Assembly: GCA_033439255.1 (NCBI GenBank)
Contig: CM065892.1
Span: forward strand, 248,001-312,000
Length of the DNA stretch: 64,000 nt
Direction of reading: 5' to 3'
DNA from: Hericium rajendrae
Taxonomy: Eukaryota; Basidiomycota; Agaricomycetes; Russulales; Hericiaceae
This document shows, in pieces, positions 56,832-64,000 of this stretch. The position numbers and the translations under genes were made by a program. The number at the start of each line of letters is the position of its first letter. The first letter of the stretch is position 1. The notes under the pieces are model-generated. The model was not told the origin of the DNA. It did not search any database and worked only from the letters and a program-made list of their open reading frames with translations.

Positions 56832-59762
56832 ATGCGGCGGGGCAATTACGCGCCCAGGGCGTGTAACCACTGTAGACGAAGGTGAGCCGCCCTGATTCTC
56901 ATTTTCGTTATCAACGGCGAGCTCATCCATATTTCAATTCACCTGGTCCATCTAGAAAGACTAGATGTGATGGCGTGCAGCCCGAGTGTGCTCGCTGTCG
57001 GACATCGGGGCATGAGGTGAGTCACCAGTGGATGGATCGTCCTGTTATTCAGCTAGCTGATGTGTCCATGATGCGTTACGATAGTGCTCATGGGGCCCAG
57101 AGAGTGCGAGGAAGCCAACAACAAAACATTATGTTACGTCGCTGCAGAATATGGTTGAGGTCCTGAAGCGAAAGAACGGGTCTCTAGAGGCTCAGCTGGC
57201 CTTTTACAAGCGAGAAATTAACCAACAACATCCCGACTCTAGCAACTCGTCGCCTCTATCCGCCATGGGTCCTCTGAGTGATATTGACTCGCCGGATCGG
57301 CAGCCTGCTGCACTGGAGGACGACGTGGTCAAGCAGGAGGAGGACCCCGACCCCGTCGAGCAGCTGATCGCGCCCACTGAGCACCTCCATGTGAGCGCCT
57401 TCGGCCTTTGCGGGAAAGCACGGCTGATATTCTCTCTCAGTTCGAGGGCGACAACATTCGGCTATATGGACCGACGTCGATCTTTCGACTTGCTCCCCGC
57501 GACCAGGCCCCTGAGCGCACATCGAGGTTCCAGCAGATAGCGGAGAGCCAGTCTGGTTCTTACCGACTGTGGTACCGTGACGGTTCTCCTCAGGCCGACA
57601 TCGACTGGAAACGACATTTGCCGCAAGACGTCCCGCTCTCTCGCGCTGAGCATGACCGGTATTATTTTTCCATAGTAGAGATATTTGCTTCTTATCATCT
57701 CCATTAGCATCCTCGATCTGCTCTTTCGGTTCTTCACGTCTTGGTGCCTTCGCGTCGTCCCGGAACTCTTCCTGCACGACATGTGCAGGTCCCTGAGCAC
57801 GCCGATCGGCCAGATGCCGCCCAAAACGCCGCACTACTCGCCCATGCTGCACAACGCACTGCTGTCGGTCGCCACCGCCTTCTCGGACGACCCCGAAATC
57901 AAGAAGCTTGAGGCCCGCCGCAAGTTCTCCACCAAGGCAAAGGACCGTCTGGAGGAGGAGTGCGAGCGTCCTAATCTGAGCGTGATTTGTGCGCTGTCGG
58001 TATTGTCCAACTTTCATTCGTCACAAGGAGAGCAGACCCTTGGCTATATGTATTTTGGTAGGTCATCGCCGTCGTATAAAGGACTGTGTACTGAATGATT
58101 AGCAGGCGTCAGCGCGCGGATGTCTCAGGCCTGTGAGTAGCCTTTATATCAATTCTTCGTGCACACTGAACCAGGTAACAGTGGGCCTCGGGTTCGACTG
58201 CTCTCCATGGGTGGCGAAGGGCCTTATCTCGGAAGACACCATGCATGATCGCAACTTTGCATACTGGACGACATTTTGCCAGGTACCTGTCCCTCTTCTT
58301 TGCCTATGGAACGGATTCTGAGCGATTCCCCTGCCTGAAGGATACAACATGGTCCCTCTATGTCGGGCGGGACTTCTGTCTGCCTTCTCAGACCGACCGC
58401 CAGCGCGTCCGCGTGCCGTTCGTCGACAGCCAATTGGATCACTTCAATTGGGATTGGCCAGGCCAGAGCCTGCGACCTAACTACATTCCTCGTACCTTCG
58501 CCGCTACGTGTGACCTTATGCAAGTGGCTAGGCAGATTTTGGACGTAGTGTCAGTGGCAATTCTCCAGCCAAATGGACCCCTGGCTTATCGATGATCATC
58601 TTCAGGAGCAACTTCTCCCGCCTCAGCATCCACCAGAGGGTGGATGACTACTTGATCGGTCAAATGGAGTACGTATCGAGCGTTCTGTTGTCTGCGGCTC
58701 TCCGCTGACGTTCTTTTAATAGCTTGAAATTGCACACGTGGAAAAACAATCTCGCGCCGGAAGTCGACATCAACAAATTAACATTCGCCACTGCCATGCC
58801 GCACCAGCTCATGCTGCAGATGACTTATCATTGGCTCGGTATCATCTTGCACCGTCCGTTCTACCGCCGAAAACGGAGCACCGACGAGAAGGCCTTCGAG
58901 GTCGACCACATGAAGGTGAGCCTAGGCTTCTCGCTGTCAGTATCACCGGTATCTAACATTATGACAGCTCTGCGACAGAGCTGCACATGAGATCATGGAT
59001 TTGGCTACGAAATGGCGCGAACTCTATTCCCTCCGATACGTGCCTATCACCTTCATCCAGGTCGTCTCAGCCGCAGGCACTATCTTCGTGCTCTCCGCAC
59101 TGCAGGCCGTGTCGGGCACCAGGCTCGCCAAGGCTGCCCACCATCACGCACGGGCGAATGTGGAGAAGACGATTCAGTACCTGCACGAAGTCGGAGAATC
59201 ATTCCCGAGCGCGCGCGTCATTGGCGAAATCCTGGCCAATCTTCTGCGCGAGCAGCTGGAGGCCCGCCTAGCACGCCGAGCCGGCATGCCGCATCAGTTG
59301 GCATCAGTATCGCCCGGCGGCAGCGAGCTGTTGCAGGAGGCTTCTCCTTCCAGCTCTATGTCGATGACCTCTCCTACCGAGGAGATCTCGCCCCGCTTGG
59401 ACTTGATGCCCACGGTCGGGACACAGGAGCCCCTCATGCGGCAGGCATTCGGCCTGCATTCAGCGGACGCGTCGTTCCTTGCATATGGGATATCCTCTTT
59501 CAACAATCAGCAGGCTTCCACAAGCTTTTCCATCGGACCGTTCCCTGACCAGTCGCAATTTCTGAGTGGAGACATTGACATGGGCGCTCAGAACCTCCTG
59601 GGCGCTGAGATGTGGATGGACGGCGGGAATACATTTTCGAATGTCCCCTTCATGTCGGGCTCCCCGTCGAATTCTCCATCACAGCCTGCCTATGGGCACA
59701 ACTTCCCCTCGGAAGAAGTGATGCTGGATATGATGAGCGGCCCGGGTGTCTACAATTTCTAA
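56832..59762 (+). CDS. Zn2Cys6 transcription factor with fungal-specific domain
   Basis: DNA-binding regulator. ATG 56832 (MRRGNYAPRACNHCRRR) starts the binuclear zinc cluster; after an intron it continues RKTRCDGVQPECARCRTSGH, then the sixth Cys after another intron (CSWGPESARKP). A short coiled coil follows (LQNMVEVLKRKNGSLEAQLA). The regulatory domain contains DNIRLYGPTSIFRLAPRDQA, WKRHLPQDVPLSRAEHD, LDLLFRFFTSWCLRVVPELF, LLSVATAFSDDPEIKKLEAR, GYMYFGVSARMSQALGLGFD, FAYWTTFCQDTTWSLYVGRD, PHQLMLQMTYHWLGIILHRP, FYRRKRSTDEKAFEVDHMKL and FIQVVSAAGTIFVLSALQAV. The C-terminus is Ser/Gln/Asn-rich, typical of an activation domain, ending MMSGPGVYNF, stop 59760-59762. About 12 introns. Target genes cannot be told. 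An upstream exon cannot be excluded because the ATG sits just five codons before the first cluster residues. Confidence 0.88.
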
Positions 59763-60467
59763 GCCCGCTCCTGGCTTCTTCCCGTGCATGTCTCGCTGGT
59801 CTGCTCTTCCGCTCATCTGGTTACCTTTCCTTCATGTGATCTGTTTTCTTGGTTTGTACCATAACGGTGCTCGTCTACTCGCATTATTAGAAAAATACCG
59901 AAACCTTGCTTGGTATGCACATTCTTGTTACGCATGTATTTGTTAGTGTAGTATGCATATGGTGTACTTTTACTGGATTGACATGATGAATGGAGCTTCT
60001 TGGATATAGTTCACCGAGCTTTATACCTTGGGATTTACATGCTGAGTTTTTTGGATGTAGTGACAAAGCGCATGTCGAAGCAGGTTAGGATTTCGAACAA
60101 TCGAGGGAGGCGTAATATTAGCACAGCATGCATTAACCGCTAGCCGCGAGGCAGATACGCGCTGGAAATGTGCCAGAAATGCATCACTTCTGAGAGCTTT
60201 CGATGCATCCGAAACTCTGCCGAAATGTTGAATTCCTGGCGCATACCAGGGCCCAGTAAATATTAACAAAATGATAAAATTTACTGCGAGCAAAATACCA
60301 TCAAAATCCGATTGGAAGTAAATCTTTCGTGGCTCTTTCGCCGTGCTTTCAGTTTCACTGATTGTTGAATTTTCGGGAAATCCAAAGGGTTGAATAAAAT
60401 GAGTCGAATCAATGAATTTCAGCACACTTTCATGAGTATATCATTAGCGTGGAAATTTTCCTTTCAA

Positions 60468-60496
60468 GAGTGCTGAAAGCACTCAGAAAGCACTCA
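60468..60496. repeat. Hairpin and 11-bp direct repeat in AT-rich island
   Basis: GAGTGCT, loop GAA, AGCACTC forms a perfect seven-base stem. The same sequence contains two exact copies of GAAAGCACTCA (60475-60485, 60486-60496) and a partial third. Confidence 0.8.
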
Positions 60497-60694
60497 GAAA
60501 CACGAAATTGCCAAAGGGGTTTGACTCCGTTTCATTGCACTTTACTTTTTAAATCACAATCGTCTTTTGGTGTTCCAGAAACGCAGCTGAAATTGTAACT
60601 TTCCACAAGATATCGATGTCGGTGGAATCACTGTTAATCTATGCATTTCTAGTACACTTCCGTGATTTTTCTATTGGGTGGCCACACGCTAATG

Positions 60695-60716
60695 CATGCA
60701 GACTATAGTCTGCATG
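60695..60716. promoter_or_regulatory. 22-bp perfect palindrome upstream of TTC27-like gene
   Basis: Both halves are CATGCAGACTA and TAGTCTGCATG with no spacer. It ends about 130 bp before the ATG. Such symmetry suggests a dimeric factor site or a relic of an insertion; function is inferred. Confidence 0.45.
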
Positions 60717-60738
60717 GCATGCGCCGACTTGCCGGGCC

Positions 60739-60748
60739 AACCCTAACC
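60739..60748 (-). promoter_or_regulatory. Telobox-like AACCCTAACC upstream of TTC27-like gene
   Basis: One and a half telomere units (GGTTAGGGTT on the minus strand), about 95 bp before the start codon. It recalls the motif in the MetRS/auxilin promoter at 18468. Confidence 0.4.
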
Positions 60749-60843
60749 AGCAGCTCCCGATTTCAAAATCTGGGATCTATAGGTGATGGTGGATTGGTGA
60801 GCAGCTGCAGCCGGGAGCCTACAGCACTTGTTCTCAAGCAGCG

Positions 60844-63584
60844 ATGATCAACAGCGACAGTGTGCAAAGATCGCTCCTTACTGGCAAGTGGGATAGTGCG
60901 GAACACGGGCTCGTGGATCTCGGAAAGGCGGTCACCGAGGGTCGATTCCGGGATGTTCTTACCTCGCATCACGCCCGCGCTCTCTTCAGCATTTCCGATG
61001 CCTCGCGATTGCAGGAAGAGCCTCTGGACAAGTGGTTCGCGTTTCAAGATCCTGCGGTAAAAGAGGCAGCCGATCTCGAGCTGGTGCGTCTGCTGGTCGC
61101 CGTAGCTTGCCTAAATGCCTTCGTGCAGGCCAATTGGACGGGCCCCGATCTCGATATCAAGTCTCTGGACATGCTCATGGTACCAGAGGAGGCTTCGTCC
61201 ATCGTTACGGAAGACCTCCTGCATACCAAGGCGGTTGGAGAGCTCACGTATGGTGGAGAACCAGCGTATCACCTCGCCCAAGCCATCCCGTTATTCCGCT
61301 TCGCGCGTATCCTCCTTGACCTCCCATTCCAGCATCTGATCACCATTGACTGGTGGCGATTGCGCGCATGGAACATATATCAACAGATCCTTGACGAAGC
61401 CGTCCCAATACCCCCCGAATCCCTCGCACCGTTAGAGGATCTTGCCGAGAAACTCGATGATCCGGACCTCGTGGGGCAGCTCTGGCTTGAACGCGGATTG
61501 CAGGATCATTACCAAGGAAATGACAAGGCTGCCCTTGGATACTTCGTGCGTGCCGCGAGGACCACTCAGCTTCAATATGAGCTTACCGGTGCTCTGGGTC
61601 GACGAACGAAGTTCCAGCAAACCGATCTCAGTCAGCTGGTATTGCTGGCGCAGAGTCGGCAGCGAAAGGACAGTCCAGCAGATAAGTCCGAAGAAAGCGC
61701 TCAGCTCAATGTTACGGTGCCTTCAAAAGCCCCCGACAACCTCGCGCTGAACGACGATACGCTACTGGAGCAAACAGAGTTCACATCGTCCAATCCCGCA
61801 GCACCCGGCTCTAGCCTCAGTCACCTCAACCCGTCCGCCCAGCCGGCCCTCCATCCCCTCGACCAGTCCATCCTCCTGTCTCTCTGCCTCAACGTACGCA
61901 ATACCTCGCCCTACCACGGCCTCACCAATGAACAAATGTCGCCGTACGTCGCGCGTGTCATCTCGCACCCTCAGAACTGGACTGTGCACACGATGGCGCT
62001 CCTCCTCCGCTCGCGTCTCGAGGCGCACCGCACGCGTACCGTCGAGCGCTCGACTCTGCAGCTGCAGGCGCTCGTCGACCAGATGCCTGCGGCCGACTCG
62101 AGCGTGCCCGAGCGCCTGTGCTTCGTGCACTCGCTCCCGCTGCCCAGCAAGTGGGAGATGGAGCGTGATCTCGCGCTGCGCTTCCTCTCGATCGGCGTCG
62201 TCAAGTCCGCGCTCGCAATCTTCGAGCGCCTCGAGATGTGGGAGGAAGCCGTCAAGTGCTGGCAGGCGACGGAGCAGACGGAGACGGCGCGCGAGGTAGT
62301 GCATGACCTCCTGGAGGGCCGGAAGGCCGAGGCGGAGACGGTGCTCGCGCGGGGGAAGGCCGTCGCGGAGCAGCGCCGCACGGCGCTTGCAGTGTCGCGC
62401 GAGGCGAAGCTGTGGTGTCTTCTCGGCGAGCTGGAGCCCGAGAAGGCGCTGGAGCACTACCACCGCGCGTGGGATGCGTCCGGTGGAACGTCCGGGCGCG
62501 CCATGCGCTCCTTGGGGGGATTCCATTTCGCGCGGGGCCAGTTCGCGGAGGCCATCGTGTGTTTGCGGAAGGCAGTGGCGATCAATCCACTGCTGTCGCG
62601 CTCATGGTTCATCCTTGGGTGTGCGTGTGTGCGAGAGGAGGATTGGGATGGTGCTCGAGAGGCGTTCGGGCGCTGCGTGGCGATCGATGACGAGGACGGT
62701 GAGAGCTGGAACAACCTGGCGAGTGTCTATCTCCGCATGGATGACACAAAAAAGAAAACGATCGAAGGATCAGATTCCCAAGACGTGAGTCTGCCTTTAT
62801 CGATCCTGCGTATTCGCATTCCATTCTGATGTCTGTTCATCAGCCGGACGCGGATACCGCGGATGACAGGGCTGCGCACAACATTCCATTCGAGCACAAG
62901 ATGTTCGCCTTCCGCGCCCTGAAGCAGGGCCTCAAGTTCAGCTACGACAATTGGCGCATGTGGGCGAATTACATGATCGTCGCCATGGACGTCGGCGAGC
63001 TCGCCGAGGCCGCGCGCGCCATCGGGCGCGTCGTCGAGGAGTGCGCGGCGAAGGCCGGCGCTGCGTGCGTCGACGAGGACGTCCTGGACCGCCTGGTCAA
63101 TGCTGTGACCCGGGCGCCGTCAAATCCGGACGAGGCTGTGGAGGGCTCGGGCACTGCTGCTAGTGCAGTGCAGAATCCAAATGAAGGCCATGGGCTCGCC
63201 AGGCGGGTGGAAGACCTGTTCGACCGGGTTATCCTTCCCCGCGTATCCTCGACGAGGATCTTCCGTGCGCAGGCAAGACTGCTGACATGGCAGTCGCGCT
63301 GGGAGGAGGCATTGCAGGCGTATCTGGAGGGCTACCGGCTGAGCGCCGCGGGGAAGATCGGTAAGGGCGAGACTGACGTCGAGAAGTGGCGAGAGGGTGT
63401 GCGGGACGTCGAGGAGATTGTGGATGTGCTGGTCAACTTTGGGCCGAGGGTTGAGGGATTCAAATGGAAGCTGCAGGCCAGGAGTATCATCCGGACGTTC
63501 ATGGGTCGGACCAAAGACTTTGAAGACGAGCCGGAATGGGCGCGCTTGGTGGATCTACAGGAAGAGGTGAAAAAGGCAGATTGA
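60844..63584 (+). CDS. EMW1: TTC27/Emw1-like TPR protein
   Basis: Homologue of human TTC27 and yeast Emw1, an essential TPR protein linked to cell-wall integrity and assembly of large complexes. ATG 60844 (MINSDSVQRSLLTGKWDSAE). The N-terminal helical region reads LVRLLVAVACLNAFVQANWT, FARILLDLPFQHLITIDWWR and IPLFRFARI. A conserved block follows: LGYFVRAARTTQLQYELTGA, then LGRRTKFQQTDLSQLVLLAQ. Then comes the C-terminal TPR stack: LSIGVVKSALAIFERLEMWE, EKALEHYHRAWDASGGTSGR, HFARGQFAEAIVCLRKAVAI, LSRSWFILGCACVREEDWDG, DDEDGESWNNLASVYLRMDD. The single intron (about 62786-62842) lies after SDSQD and joins to PDADTADDRAAHNIPFEHKM. Exon 2 gives FRALKQGLKFSYDNWRMWAN, ending LVDLQEEVKKAD, stop 63584. 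About 890 residues. One of the least intron-rich genes here. Confidence 0.9.
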
Positions 63585-64000
63585 ATGGACGGCTGAGCTA
63601 ATAAAAGGTGAATTTACAGAGATATATTTGTAGCGTCAGCAACTCGCTTTGTAGCGATTATCAGAATCTAGCGATATCCCCTTGTTCGAAAGGGCCCGGG
63701 CACCTTCCAGCCGGCACACGCTCAATTCCGCAGATTGCAGAATGTCATATTACAACAACTGGAGGCACATATGCGGACAGCCTCATACCGTTTTCGAATC
63801 GTGAGTTGCCGCAGCGCAACAACGGGGGATATGGATTCGTATTCGGATTTGGATGACTTCCTACCCTTTTCAGATCGTAGTTTGTCGCAAGAAAGCAACT
63901 GGAGATAGTAACGTATCAATGTCAGGCAATCTCTTTTCTGTTTCGAGGCAACAATTCAAGATATGATTGCGGACAACACCCTACCGTTTTCGGATCGCAG
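63585..64000. repeat. Degenerate repeats at the right edge
   Basis: After the TTC27-like gene, three related blocks share the core TACC(G/C)TTTTCxGATCG: about 63786-63802, 63862-63878 and 63982-63998. Copies 1 and 2 also share a downstream stretch with GTxGCxG/AAGxxxGCAAC. Elements CAACTGGAG and GCGGACA recur between them. Spacing is uneven (76 and 120 bp). The array runs off the window; its size and nature are unknown. Confidence 0.5.

Larger units (their letters stand above)
59763..60843. other. Intergenic region with AT-rich island
   Basis: About 1.1 kb between the Zn2Cys6 gene and the TTC27-like gene. From roughly 60000 to 60660 the DNA is clearly more AT-rich than its neighbours, with a hairpin at 60468-60484, an 11-bp direct repeat at 60475-60496, a 22-bp palindrome at 60695-60716 and an AACCCTAACC motif at 60739-60748. 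No gene recognised; the 134-codon minus-strand frame (60021-60425) is unlike any family I know. Confidence 0.45.

Overview
This looks like a nuclear chromosome segment from a filamentous basidiomycete, probably an agaricomycete. Genes are compact and split by many short introns, mostly about 50-60 nt with GT-AG ends and one clear GC-AG intron. Coding exons are GC-rich and intergenic DNA is more AT-rich. The gene content is typical of such fungi: a GMC alcohol oxidase, a Zn2Cys6 regulator, an allantoate-permease-like transporter, a family 8 glycosyltransferase and a Boi-type polarity protein. I recognise about 23 genes and call them from translated exons. Internal splice sites were only partly resolved, so each gene is given as one span from start to stop codon including introns.

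Layout. 0.3-6.4 kb: a polysaccharide deacetylase (minus), divergent from a gamma-tubulin complex protein. 6.7-15.6 kb: a Boi1/2-like scaffold (SH3-SAM-PH plus a CH-like C-terminus, minus), head to head with a LARP7/Pof8-type RNA-binding protein (plus), which meets a NADAR-domain protein (minus). 16.3-21.6 kb: mitochondrial methionyl-tRNA synthetase (minus) and an auxilin/Swa2-like protein (plus), divergent over a short region carrying a telomere-like TTAGGG motif. 22.9-29.2 kb: an orphan low-complexity protein, Tma22/DENR, a small probable mitochondrial orphan, an MPPED-type metallophosphoesterase and a CCDC137-like protein. 29.5-38.8 kb: an orphan with some likeness to alkyladenine DNA glycosylases, an allantoate-permease-like MFS carrier and a RecQ helicase. 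40.1-47.1 kb: a family 8 glycosyltransferase, an NmrA-like reductase and a GMC oxidase, separated by gene-poor DNA. 47.4-63.6 kb: a TENA/heme-oxygenase-fold protein, RCC1, a TPR protein, a PMP47-like peroxisomal carrier, a Zn2Cys6 regulator and a TTC27/Emw1 homologue. The right edge carries a degenerate repeat.

Most genes are unrelated housekeeping functions, as is usual in fungal chromosomes; I see no convincing biosynthetic cluster. I found no CRISPR array, rRNA, convincing tRNA or complete mobile element. The observations most worth a second look are the LARP7/Pof8 candidate with a strong xRRM signature, a NADAR protein that appears to start with an N-myristoylation signal and lacks a usually conserved acidic residue, the CH-like domain on the Boi homologue, two or three orphan proteins, and several palindromic or telomere-like motifs just upstream of start codons.
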